From: Sphingosinithalassobacter tenebrarum
GTDB taxonomy: Bacteria > Pseudomonadota > Alphaproteobacteria > Sphingomonadales > Sphingomonadaceae
DNA length: 64,000 nucleotides
NCBI RefSeq assembly: GCF_011057975.1
Contig: NZ_CP049109.1
Location: forward strand, 2,015,001 to 2,079,000
Reading direction: 5' to 3'
This document shows, piece after piece, positions 56,170 to 64,000 of this stretch (position 1 is the first letter of the stretch; each line of letters begins with the position of its first letter). The notes beneath the pieces were generated by a model that was given only the letters and a program-made list of their open reading frames with translations, was not told the DNA's origin and searched no databases. The position numbers and the translations under genes are program-made.

Positions 56170-56376
56170 ATGGCGGATACGCTCAAATTCGTGAAGCTCA
56201 AATCGATCAACGGCGAACCCTTGCTCGTCAACGCCGCGTCGGTCCGCGCCGTTTCCACCATCGCGATGGCCGAAGACGAAGTGAGCGTCATTTCCTTCAC
56301 CGAGACGCATGAACTGGTGGTTGGGTCGAAAGTCCCCGAAGTGCTCGAGGCGATCGAGGCCGCGACGCGGATCTGA
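56170..56376 (+). CDS. 68-aa FlbD-like small protein
   Basis: A small beta-rich protein: KLKSINGEPLLVNAASVRAV then VSVISFTETHELVVGSKVPE and a final helix. The order NGE...LVNA..I...V.F.....L.V...V.EV..AI resembles the FlbD family, but no flagellar genes are nearby. ATG 56170 follows AGAGGA. Function unknown. Confidence 0.55.
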   Translation: MADTLKFVKLKSINGEPLLVNAASVRAVSTIAMAEDEVSVISFTETHELVVGSKVPEVLEAIEAATRI

Positions 56377-56435
56377 TCTTCGGCGGGTTGGCCGGAACGA
56401 TTGGCGTCGGCGCGACAAGCCTCTAATCCGGGGCG

Positions 56436-58499
56436 ATGCGTCCCGAAGTCCTCAACCCGCTGTTCGCGGAAATCACTGCGCTGCACGGCGTGGGAAACCA
56501 GCTCGCCAAGCCGCTCGACCGGCTTGGCCTATCGCGCGTGGTCGATCTGCTGTTCCATCTGCCGACCGGATGGATTGACCGGCTGCCGCGCGAGGAACTC
56601 GACGTCGCCGATGCCGGGCGGGTGATTGCGATCGCGCTGACGCCGCTCAGCTATCGCATCGGCACCAGCGCGCGCGCGCCAGCGCGGGTGCAGGCGGTCG
56701 ACGCGCAGGGCAATCATGTCAGCCTGGTCTATTTCCGGGCCAATTCGGGCTGGGTGAAGAAGCTGTTCCCGCTGAACGAACCGCGCTTCGTTTCGGGCAA
56801 GCTCGAAACCTATGGCCAGGAACTTCAGATCATCCATCCCGACATCGTCTGTTCCCCCGGGGAAGCGAGCGAGACGCGCGAACGCGACGCGATCTATCCG
56901 CTTAGCGAAGGGATCACATCGAAACGTATTGCGGGCCTTGTCGAACAGGCGATCGAACGTGCGCCCGAACTGCCGGAATGGATCGAGCCGAGCCTGCTCG
57001 CGCAACATGGCTGGCCACGCTGGCACGAAGCGCTTGCGCGTATCCATGCCGACCCCGCCGACGGCAAGGCGCGCGAACGGCTCGCCTATGACGAGATTTT
57101 CGCGACGCAACTCGCGCTGCTGCTGGTACGCGGTGAAGCGCGGGCGAAGCGGGGCAAGGCGCTGAAAGGGGACGGGCGGCTGCGCGATGCGCTCAAGCTC
57201 CCCTATGCCCCGACCGGCGCGCAGGCGCGCAGCATCGCCGAGATCGAAGGCGACATGCAGCAACAGCGGCCGATGCTGCGGATGCTCCAGGGCGATGTCG
57301 GGTCGGGCAAGACGCTCGTCGCGGCGATGGCGCTGCTGATCGCGGCGGAAGCCGGGGCGCAATCGGCCTTCCTCGCGCCGACCGAGATCCTTGCGCGCCA
57401 GCACTACGAAACATTGAGCAAATTGCTCGCCGGGCTCGATATCCGCATTGCGATCCTCACCGGGCGCGACAAGGGCAGCGCGCGCGAATCGACGCTGATG
57501 GGGCTCGCTTCGGGCGAGATCGACATTTTGATCGGCACCCATGCGATCTTTCAGGAAGGCGTCATCTATCGCGACCTCGGCCTCGTCGTGGTCGACGAAC
57601 AGCATCGCTTCGGCGTCGCGCAGCGAATGCTGCTCCAGGCCAAGGCGGAGCGCCCGCCGCATTTGCTGGTGATGACCGCGACGCCGATCCCCCGCACCCT
57701 GACGCTTGCCCAATATGGCGAAATGGACGTCAGCCGCCTCGACGAAATGCCGCCGGGGCGCGAGCCGATCGAAACGCGGGTGGTGTCCGAGGAACGGCTG
57801 TCCGAGGTGGTCGAAGCACTCGGACGCCATCTCGACGGCGGCGGTCAGGCCTATTGGGTTTGTCCGCTGGTCGAGGAAAGCGAGAAAAGCGACATGGCCG
57901 CCGCCGAAGCGCGCGCCGAGGCGCTGCGCAGCCGGTTCGGCGATCGCGTCGGGCTGGTGCACGGCCGGATGAAGGGGCCGGAAAAGGACGCGGTGATGGC
58001 GCGCTTTGCGTCAGGTGAACTCGGCGTGCTGGTCGCGACCACCGTGATCGAAGTCGGCGTCGACGTGCCCAATGCGCGGCTGATCGTGATCGAGCATGCC
58101 GATCGCTTCGGGCTTGCCCAGCTTCACCAGTTGCGCGGGCGCGTCGGGCGGGGCGGGGGGCAGTCGATTTGCCTTTTGCTGCGCGGCGGGCAACTCAGCG
58201 AAACCTCGCGCGCGCGGCTCGCACTGATGCGCGAGACCAACGACGGATTTCGCATCGCCGAAGAGGATCTTCGTCTGCGCGGCGCGGGCGAATTGCTCGG
58301 TACACGGCAATCGGGCGACATGCAGTTCCGGCTTGCAACGCCGGAAACGCTGACCGAATTGCTGCCCGCCGCCAATGGCGACGCCCGGCTGCTGATCGAT
58401 CGCGACGGCGGCCTGCACGGCGAGCGGGGGGAGGCGGCGCGGCTGGCGCTCTATCTGTTCGAGCGGGAAAGTGCCGTCAGCCTGTTGCGATCGGGCTGA
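56436..58499 (+). CDS. recG: ATP-dependent DNA helicase RecG
   Basis: A 687-aa branch-migration helicase that rescues stalled replication forks. The N-terminal wedge/OB domain (~1-220) is followed by two helicase lobes: GDVGSGKT (Walker A, ~286), LAPTEILARQHYET, VVDEQHRFG (DEQH box), TATPIPRTL, a HGRMKGPEKD segment, LVATTVIEVGVDVPNA and the QLRGRVGR motif. All key motifs are intact and the length is normal. Confidence 0.97.
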   Translation: MRPEVLNPLFAEITALHGVGNQLAKPLDRLGLSRVVDLLFHLPTGWIDRLPREELDVADAGRVIAIALTPLSYRIGTSARAPARVQAVDAQGNHVSLVYFRANSGWVKKLFPLNEPRFVSGKLETYGQELQIIHPDIVCSPGEASETRERDAIYPLSEGITSKRIAGLVEQAIERAPELPEWIEPSLLAQHGWPRWHEALARIHADPADGKARERLAYDEIFATQLALLLVRGEARAKRGKALKGDGRLRDALKLPYAPTGAQARSIAEIEGDMQQQRPMLRMLQGDVGSGKTLVAAMALLIAAEAGAQSAFLAPTEILARQHYETLSKLLAGLDIRIAILTGRDKGSARESTLMGLASGEIDILIGTHAIFQEGVIYRDLGLVVVDEQHRFGVAQRMLLQAKAERPPHLLVMTATPIPRTLTLAQYGEMDVSRLDEMPPGREPIETRVVSEERLSEVVEALGRHLDGGGQAYWVCPLVEESEKSDMAAAEARAEALRSRFGDRVGLVHGRMKGPEKDAVMARFASGELGVLVATTVIEVGVDVPNARLIVIEHADRFGLAQLHQLRGRVGRGGGQSICLLLRGGQLSETSRARLALMRETNDGFRIAEEDLRLRGAGELLGTRQSGDMQFRLATPETLTELLPAANGDARLLIDRDGGLHGERGEAARLALYLFERESAVSLLRSG

Positions 58500-58505
58500 T
58501 CGCGA

Positions 58506-58826
58506 TCAGTCGCGCACCATAATAGCCAGCAGCTCGTAATAGCTGGCGAGGTCGATCGCGGTTTCGAACTGGCATCCGATCCGCCCGCCGAGCGACCAGC
58601 GCACTTCGCTGGTCACCACGCCGACGATCGGCAGCGTGATGCGAATGCGGTCGCCGATATCCAGCGGCGCGTCGCAGCGGGACATCATCCCGTGCGGAGA
58701 AATATTCACGATCAGCAACGGCAAGTCGCGGGCATCGGGGCCAAACCCCTTTACCCGGAAATAGACTTCGTCCCGATCTTCTCGCCTGACATCCGAAAAC
58801 GCCAGATTCTGCATTGCCTTAGGCAT
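58506..58826 (-). CDS. PilZ-domain protein
   Basis: A 106-aa single-domain protein. It has VRREDRDEVYFR (an RxxxR-like basic box at ~14-25), the NISPHGMM equivalent of the D/NxSxxG motif at ~41-48 and a GRIGCQFE strand. PilZ domains bind c-di-GMP; the basic box here is incomplete for the classic RxxxR, so binding is probable but unproved. Convergent with recG, with 6 bp between the stops. Confidence 0.78.
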   Translation of the reverse strand: MPKAMQNLAFSDVRREDRDEVYFRVKGFGPDARDLPLLIVNISPHGMMSRCDAPLDIGDRIRITLPIVGVVTSEVRWSLGGRIGCQFETAIDLASYYELLAIMVRD

Positions 58827-58907
58827 GGTACGCCAAACTCACCTGTGTCATTCGGGGGATAGGGCACGGGTGTGAATGGCTATGAAATAAAGCTGATTAA
58901 CAGCGGT

Positions 58908-60137
58908 TTACGTCGCGGGTACGAGCAAACCGTGATGCTTTTTGCCTGCCGAGACGCGAACCGGTTGCGATTCGACGGAAATCGTCGCGCTTTCGTCGCC
59001 GATTTTCGCGCCGTCGACTCGCGCGCCGCCCTGCTTGATCAGCCGGCGTGCCTCGCCTTTCGACGCAGTGAGCCCGAGCCCGACCAGCGCATCGACGATG
59101 CCGATCTCGCCCGACACCGTCATGCTGGGCAGTGCTTCGCCCGCCGCGCCTTCCTCGAAGGTCTTGCGCGCGGTTTCGGCGGCATGCTGCGCGGCTTCGC
59201 GGCCGCGGCACAGGGCCGTCGCCTCGTCGGCCAGCACTTTCTTGGCTTCGTTGATCTCGGCGCCCTCCAGCTTTTCCAGCCGGGCGATCTCGTCGAGCGG
59301 CAGATCGGTGAACAGCCGCAGGAACTTGCCGACGTCGCGATCGTCGGTATTCCGCCAGAATTGCCAGTAATCATAATGCGAAAGCTGCGCTTCGTTGAGC
59401 CAGATCGCGCCGTTGACCGATTTGCCCATCTTCGACCCGTCGGCCTTGGTGATCAGCGGCGTCGTAATGCCGTACAGCTCCGTCCCGTCGATCCGGCGCG
59501 TCAGTTCGATGCCGTTGACGATATTGCCCCACTGATCCGATCCGCCCATCTGCAGCCGACATCCGGCGCGACGCGACAGCTCCAGAAAGTCGTATGCCTG
59601 GAGGATCATGTAATTGAATTCGAGGAAGGTCAGCGGCTGTTCGCGGTCGAGCCGCAGCCTGACCGAATCGAAGGTCAGCATCCGGTTGATCGTGAAGTGC
59701 CGGCCGACGTCGCGCAGGAACGGGATATATTCGAGCGAATCGAGCCAGTCGGCATTGTTGACCATGATCGCGTCGGTGGGGCCGTCGCCGAAGGTCAGGA
59801 ACCGCTCGAAAGCGGCGCGGATCGAAGCGATATTCGCCGCGATGCCCTCTTCGTCGAGCAGCTTGCGCACTTCGTCCTTGCCGGAAGGGTCGCCCACCTT
59901 GGTCGTGCCGCCGCCCATCACCACGATCGGCTTGTGGCCCGCCTGTTGCAGCCGGCGCAGCAGCATGATCGACACCAGATTGCCGACATGCAGCGACGAA
60001 GCCGTAGCGTCGAACCCGATATAGCCGGGCACGACCTGACTGCCCGCGAGCGCGTCGAGCGCTTCGGCGTCGGTCACCTGGTGGATATAGCCGCGTTCGC
60101 TGAGCAGGCGGAGCAGATCGGAGGAATATTCGGTCAT
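58908..60137 (-). CDS. tyrS: Tyrosyl-tRNA synthetase
   Basis: A 409-aa class I synthetase. The HIGH-equivalent [12 protein letters not shown] (~48-59) and KMSKS-equivalent KMGKSVNG (~236-243) flank the Rossmann domain; [12 protein letters not shown] is the tyrosine/anticodon-loop signature of the bacterial short TyrRS. A C-terminal S4 RNA-binding domain follows ([17 protein letters not shown]). Normal length. Divergent from the next gene. Confidence 0.96.
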   Translation of the reverse strand: MTEYSSDLLRLLSERGYIHQVTDAEALDALAGSQVVPGYIGFDATASSLHVGNLVSIMLLRRLQQAGHKPIVVMGGGTTKVGDPSGKDEVRKLLDEEGIAANIASIRAAFERFLTFGDGPTDAIMVNNADWLDSLEYIPFLRDVGRHFTINRMLTFDSVRLRLDREQPLTFLEFNYMILQAYDFLELSRRAGCRLQMGGSDQWGNIVNGIELTRRIDGTELYGITTPLITKADGSKMGKSVNGAIWLNEAQLSHYDYWQFWRNTDDRDVGKFLRLFTDLPLDEIARLEKLEGAEINEAKKVLADEATALCRGREAAQHAAETARKTFEEGAAGEALPSMTVSGEIGIVDALVGLGLTASKGEARRLIKQGGARVDGAKIGDESATISVESQPVRVSAGKKHHGLLVPAT

Positions 60138-60325
60138 GATGCGCGGCCGATTAGCACAGATTCGCTCCGCGTCATCAGCTTAGCTGTTCGTTATCATTGA
60201 CGCAGGCGCCGCAAGCTGTTTTTCCGCGCGCGATGGTGCGCCGGGAGCCGGGGCGTCAACGGGAAATCGCTCGCGTCGCGGGAGCGGAACGGCTAGGGTC
60301 GCGCGGCTTATTTTTGGAGGTCTGT

Positions 60326-61729
60326 TTGTTCAAGGGTCTTTCGCCCATTCAGTATCACGGTCGCGAAGTGTGGCCGCTGGTCGAGGGCGGCAAGGGTGTC
60401 GCCGCCACCAACCATGCCAGCGCCGGCGCCTGGGCCGCGGCGGGCGGCATCGGAACGGTCTCGGCGGTCAATGCCGACAGCTATGACGCCGACGGCAAGA
60501 TCATCCCGCAGGTCTATAAGGCGCTGACGCGACGCGAGCGGCACGAGGAACTGATCGCCTATGCCATCGAAGGCGCGGTTCAGCAGGTGCAGCGCGCCTG
60601 GGACATCGCCAATGGCAAGGGCGCGATCAACATCAACGTGCTGTGGGAAATGGGCGGCGCCCAGCGCATCCTGCACGGCGTGCTCGAACGCACCAAGGGG
60701 CTGGTTTCCGGCGTCACCTGCGGCGCGGGCATGCCGTACAAGCTCAGCGAGATCGCATCGCATTACGGCGTCTCCTATCTGCCGATCGTCAGTTCGGCGC
60801 GCGCCTTCCGCGCGCTCTGGAAGCGTGCCTACAGCAAGGCGCAGGATCTGCTGGCGGCGGTGGTCTATGAAGATCCCTGGCTCGCCGGCGGGCATAACGG
60901 CCTGTCCAATGCCGAGGACCCGCTCCAGCCGCAGGACCCCTATCCCCGGGTCAAGGCGCTGCGCGAAACGATGCGCGAGGGCGGGCTGCCCGATACGGTG
61001 CCGATCGTGATGGCCGGCGGCGTCTGGTATCTGCGCGACTGGAACGACTGGATCGACAATCCCGAGCTCGGCACCATCGCCTTTCAGTTCGGCACGCGCC
61101 CGCTGCTCACCAAGGAAAGCCCGATCCCCGAGGCGTGGAAGGCGAAGCTGATGACGCTGGAGGAAGGCGACGTCCTGCTCCACCGTTTCTCGCCGACCGG
61201 CTTTTATTCCTCGGCCGTCCGCAATCCCTTCCTGCGCGAGCTTGAAGCGCGTTCGGAACGCCAGATTCCCTATTCGACCGAGGAAGCGGGCGACCATACC
61301 TTCCAGCTCGATGTCGGCGTGAAGGGCAAGAATTTCTGGGTGACGCGCAACGATCTGCTGCGCGCGCGCGAATGGTTCGGCCGCGGCTATACCAGTGCGC
61401 TGAAGACGCCGGACAACACGCTGGTGTTCGTCGGCGACGAGGAAAAGGGCATGATCCGCAAGGATCAGGCCGATTGCATGGGCTGCCTCAGCCAGTGCCA
61501 GTTCTCCTCCTGGGCGGACACCGAGACCAATTCGACCGGGCGCCTCGCCGATCCGCGCAGCTTCTGCATCCAGAAGACGCTGCAGGAAATCGCGCATGGC
61601 GGCGATGTCGACCGCAACCTGATGTTCGCGGGCCATTCGGCGTTCAATTTCAAGAAGGATCCGTTCTATTCGAACGGGTTCGTGCCTTCGGTCAAGCAAC
61701 TCGTCGACCGCATCCTGACCGGGGACTGA
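60326..61729 (+). CDS. NAD(P)H-dependent flavin oxidoreductase (nitronate monooxygenase-like), TTG start
   Basis: A 467-aa TIM-barrel flavoenzyme related to 2-nitropropane dioxygenase/nitronate monooxygenases. It shows NHASAGAWAAAGGIGTVSAV (residues ~29-48) at the first barrel strands, a GVTCGAGMPYKL segment, PIVMAGGVWYL and FQFGTRPLLTKESPIP for FMN contacts. C-terminal cysteines DCMGCLSQCQFSSW may bind a metal. TTG at 60326 is chosen: GGAGG is 5 nt upstream and no ATG or GTG fits. Substrate unknown. Confidence 0.82.
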   Translation: MFKGLSPIQYHGREVWPLVEGGKGVAATNHASAGAWAAAGGIGTVSAVNADSYDADGKIIPQVYKALTRRERHEELIAYAIEGAVQQVQRAWDIANGKGAININVLWEMGGAQRILHGVLERTKGLVSGVTCGAGMPYKLSEIASHYGVSYLPIVSSARAFRALWKRAYSKAQDLLAAVVYEDPWLAGGHNGLSNAEDPLQPQDPYPRVKALRETMREGGLPDTVPIVMAGGVWYLRDWNDWIDNPELGTIAFQFGTRPLLTKESPIPEAWKAKLMTLEEGDVLLHRFSPTGFYSSAVRNPFLRELEARSERQIPYSTEEAGDHTFQLDVGVKGKNFWVTRNDLLRAREWFGRGYTSALKTPDNTLVFVGDEEKGMIRKDQADCMGCLSQCQFSSWADTETNSTGRLADPRSFCIQKTLQEIAHGGDVDRNLMFAGHSAFNFKKDPFYSNGFVPSVKQLVDRILTGD

Positions 61730-61749
61730 TCCGCCCCGACACGCGATTT

Positions 61750-61789
61750 TCGCCGCGATACCGGAACGTGGGGTCCGGGATCGCGGCGA
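61750..61789 (+). terminator. Hairpin after the flavin oxidoreductase
   Basis: TCGCCGCGAT-A-CCGG pairs with CCGG-G-ATCGCGGCGA around a 10-nt loop, 20 bp after the stop. No T-run, so it may act as a weak or rho-assisted terminator. Nothing else is seen in the 161-bp gap. Confidence 0.45.
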
Positions 61790-61890
61790 GTGTCCCATTA
61801 TCGGTGGAAAAGCGAATGCCGGTCGCTTTGCCCGGTTGAACGGCATGCGTTCGCCACGGTAGCCTTTGATCGATCGCTAGGGGGATTCTG

Positions 61891-62379
61891 ATGCGCTTTT
61901 GGAGCTGGCTGGTCGTGGGCCTGTTTGCGCTGGGGCTGGTCGCGCTCGGCAACGGCGTGGCCGAAGCGCAGCGCCAGCCGCCCTATTATGCCTCGATCGC
62001 CGCGTCGAAGGCGCGGATGCGCACCGGCCCGGGGCGCAACTATCCGGCAAGCTGGATGTATCAGCGCGAGGATTTGCCGATACGCGTGATCGCCCGCTAT
62101 CGCGACTGGCGCAAGATCGAGGATCCCGATGGCACGCAGGGCTGGATGCAGGTGGGCCTGCTCAGCGATACGCGAACCGGCATGGTGGTCGGCACCATCG
62201 CCGAAATGCGATCGCGCCCCGATTTCGACGCGCATGTGAATTATCGCGCCGAACCCGGTGTGGTCGGCCGGATCAGCAAATGCGCGCGCGGCTGGTGCTG
62301 GTTCGATGTCCGTGGCCGCGGCGGCTATGTCGAACAGAGCAAGCTGTGGGGCACCGATCCGGGGGAAACGGTGCAGTAG
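61891..62379 (+). CDS. Secreted SH3-domain protein
   Basis: A 162-aa protein with a signal peptide (WLVVGLFALGLVALGNGVAEAQ) and two bacterial SH3-like repeats: ASKARMRTGPGRNYPASWMY (~33-52) with W RKIED, and a second half ending WFDVRGRGGYVEQSKLWG. Such SH3 proteins are usually periplasmic and bind cell-wall peptides. A conserved Cys pair (KCARGWCWF) may form a disulfide. Function beyond this unknown. Confidence 0.82.
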   Translation: MRFWSWLVVGLFALGLVALGNGVAEAQRQPPYYASIAASKARMRTGPGRNYPASWMYQREDLPIRVIARYRDWRKIEDPDGTQGWMQVGLLSDTRTGMVVGTIAEMRSRPDFDAHVNYRAEPGVVGRISKCARGWCWFDVRGRGGYVEQSKLWGTDPGETVQ

Positions 62380-62754
62380 ACAGGAAGCTGGCTGGACAGC
62401 AGTAACGTTTCGCCAGGTCCCAACCGTCGCCCTGAACTTGTTTCAGGGTCTACGCCTCCGCTTGCACGGACATAGCTTGTTGCGCGGTCGATGCTGAAAC
62501 GCGCCTGTCCCGAGCCTGACGAGGGATTCAGCATGACGAATGCGGTTGGGCTGCGGATCTATCTCTTGCGGCTACCTATCCAGAATGTATGCCAACCCCT
62601 TGAAATGTAGGATTTCGCCTGCTCAGCTCGGCCAATGGCAGCGGCGGAAACGAAAACACGCGCGGTTCGGAGTTTTCGAACCGCGCGTGTTGGAAACCCC
62701 GATGGGGCCCGGTGTCTCTTTTGTCTCCTTTGGAAGAGACGGTATGCGAATCGC
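62380..62754. other. 375-bp gap with repeat-like palindromes, no gene
   Basis: No convincing reading frame. It holds a palindrome CCCTGAA-CTTGT-TTCAGGG (62430-62448) and a pair ATGCTGAA/TTCAGCAT (62491-62534) around CGCGCCTGTCCCGAGC, typical of small dispersed repeat elements in sphingomonads. The right end contains the terminator of the thiolase gene. Confidence 0.6.
62645..62690 (-). terminator. Rho-independent terminator of the thiolase gene
   Basis: A perfect 14-bp stem ACACGCGCGGTTCG / CGAACCGCGCGTGT (62656-62669 and 62677-62690) with a 7-nt loop; on the minus strand it runs into TTTTCGTTTC. It lies 64 bp past the thiolase stop. Confidence 0.85.
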
Positions 62755-63942
62755 TCAGTCGATCAGTTCGACGGCCATCGACGTGGCTTCGCCGCCGCCG
62801 ATGCACAGCGACGCGACACCGCGCTTCTGACCGCTATTCTGCATCGCGCCGAGCAAAGTCGCCATGATCCGCGCGCCGCTGGCGCCGATTGGGTGGCCGA
62901 GCGCGCAGGCGCCGCCGTTGATGTTCAGCTTGTCGTGCGGGATATCCATGTCGCGCATCGCGATCATCGCGACGCAGGCGAATGCCTCGTTGACTTCGAA
63001 CAGGTCGACATTGCCGACGTCCCAGCCGGTCTTCTCGAGCAGCTTGCGCATCGCGAAAACCGGCGCGGTGGTGAACAGGGCAGGGGCATGCGCGTGCGCG
63101 GCATGGCCGACAACCTTGGCGACCGGCGTCAGGCCCAGCTTTTCGGCGACCGACAGCCGCGTCATCACCATCGCCGCAGCACCGTCCGAAATCGACGAGG
63201 CATTGGCCGCGGTGATCGTGCCGTCCTTGGCGAAGGCGGGCTTGAGCGTCGGGATCTTGTCCGGGCGGCCCTTGGGCGGCTGTTCGTCGGTGGTGACCGT
63301 GGTCGATCCCTTGCGGCCCTTCACTTCGACTGCCGTGATTTCGCGGTCGAACGCGCCGGCTTCCTGTGCCTTCTGCGCACGGGTGAGCGATGCGATGGCG
63401 AATTCGTCCTGCGCCTCGCGCGTGAACTGATATTGCTGAGCGGTATCTTCGGCGAACGCGCCCATTGCCTTACCCGGCTCATAGGCGTCCTCGAGCCCGT
63501 CGAGGAACATGTGATCCTTGAGCACGTCATGCCCCATGCGGGCGCCCGAACGATGCTTGTGCGAAAGATAGGGGGCGTTGGTCATGCTCTCCATGCCGCC
63601 CGCGATGACGACATCGGCCGACCCGGCGGCAATCGCGTCATACGCCATGATCGCGGCCTGCATGCCCGATCCGCACATCTTGTTGACCGTGGTCGCTTCG
63701 ATATGCTGGCCGAGACCCGCCTTGATCGCGGCCTGGCGCGCGGGCGCCTGGCCGAGGCCCGCGGGCAGCACGCAGCCCATGTAAATCTTCTCGATCACTT
63801 CGGGGTTCAGCCCCGCGCGTTCGACGGCTGCCCCTACGGCAACCGCGCCCAGTTCGGTCGACGTGGCATCGGCGAGCTCGCCGAGCATGCCGCCCATCGG
63901 CGTACGGGCATAGCTGGCAATGACTACGGGATCGGCGGACAT
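62755..63942 (-). CDS. Acetyl-CoA C-acyltransferase (thiolase)
   Basis: A 395-aa thiolase II-type enzyme that condenses or cleaves acyl-CoA (acetoacetyl-CoA formation or beta-oxidation). The nucleophilic Cys lies in TTVNKMCGSGMQAAI (~Cys 88), the His in GACALGHPIGASG and the second Cys in ASLCIGGGEATSM. Complete length. ATG 63942 has GGAGGG upstream; an ATG 27 bp earlier is less likely. Ends at a strong terminator. Confidence 0.95.
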   Translation of the reverse strand: MSADPVVIASYARTPMGGMLGELADATSTELGAVAVGAAVERAGLNPEVIEKIYMGCVLPAGLGQAPARQAAIKAGLGQHIEATTVNKMCGSGMQAAIMAYDAIAAGSADVVIAGGMESMTNAPYLSHKHRSGARMGHDVLKDHMFLDGLEDAYEPGKAMGAFAEDTAQQYQFTREAQDEFAIASLTRAQKAQEAGAFDREITAVEVKGRKGSTTVTTDEQPPKGRPDKIPTLKPAFAKDGTITAANASSISDGAAAMVMTRLSVAEKLGLTPVAKVVGHAAHAHAPALFTTAPVFAMRKLLEKTGWDVGNVDLFEVNEAFACVAMIAMRDMDIPHDKLNINGGACALGHPIGASGARIMATLLGAMQNSGQKRGVASLCIGGGEATSMAVELID

Positions 63943-64000
63943 GTTGGTTCCCTCCTGAATATCGCGCACGATCTAAGGCGGCCATGCTGCAGATGCAAAC

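Overview
The window is GC-rich alphaproteobacterial chromosome, most likely from Sphingomonas or a close relative. This is inferred from gene content (SdhE, Mfd, RecG, a CC0125/CC1285-type lipoprotein, a GapR-like DUF2312 protein, P4-type integrases) and strong G/C third-position bias; no rRNA or marker gene allows a firmer call.

Layout. (1) Positions 1-1048: the 3' end of secA with its terminator, then a small surface lipoprotein on the other strand. (2) Positions 1049-45671: a 44.6-kb prophage in the 3' end of a tRNA-Asn gene. A 20-bp attL (1049-1068) matches the tRNA 3' end at attR (45652-45671) with one mismatch, and GTGCCCCCAA-type integrase arm sites lie just inside both ends. (3) Positions 45652-64000: chromosome with two tandem tRNA-Asn genes, moaA-nadK, an EAL protein, small unknown proteins, mfd, sdhE, recG, a PilZ protein, tyrS, a flavin oxidoreductase, an SH3 protein and an acetyl-CoA acyltransferase.

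Within the prophage, a leftward early operon (11633 to 1159) of about 18 small genes, nearly all joined by 4-bp ATGA/GTGA overlaps, runs from a Cro/YdaS-like regulator to an AlpA-type excisionase beside attL. It encodes a GapR-like DNA-binding protein, a large ParB-type protein, a second ParB-fold protein, a DUF4326 protein, an ASCH-like protein and a HerA-like ATPase, but no recognisable primase, polymerase or DnaB helicase. One early gene carries a 33-copy 9-bp minisatellite. A CI-like repressor without a self-cleaving peptidase domain faces the early operon across a compact control region. A separate leftward four-gene cassette of unknown function (15995-14276) has its own TTGACA promoter with a palindromic operator in the spacer. 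The rightward late operon starts after a rho-independent terminator at 16208 and holds DUF3164, HNH, P27-type TerS, TerL, portal, ClpP-like protease, HK97-type capsid, connectors, tail tube, a G/GT tail chaperone with the lambda slippery heptamer GGGAAAG, tape measure, tail tip, a fibre with an SGNH-hydrolase signature, holin-like proteins, GH108 endolysin and a nested spanin pair. This is a non-contractile-tailed siphophage plan. A two-gene leftward moron (ribbon-helix-helix protein plus lipoprotein) sits before the tape measure. The right end has two P4-family integrases of opposite orientation and a winged-helix protein; the second integrase, next to tRNA-Asn and the arm sites, most likely serves the element.

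The structural, lysis, integration and regulatory genes make a complete-looking temperate phage. The least explained parts are the early replication/partition-like set, the minisatellite gene and the 14.3-16.0 kb cassette.
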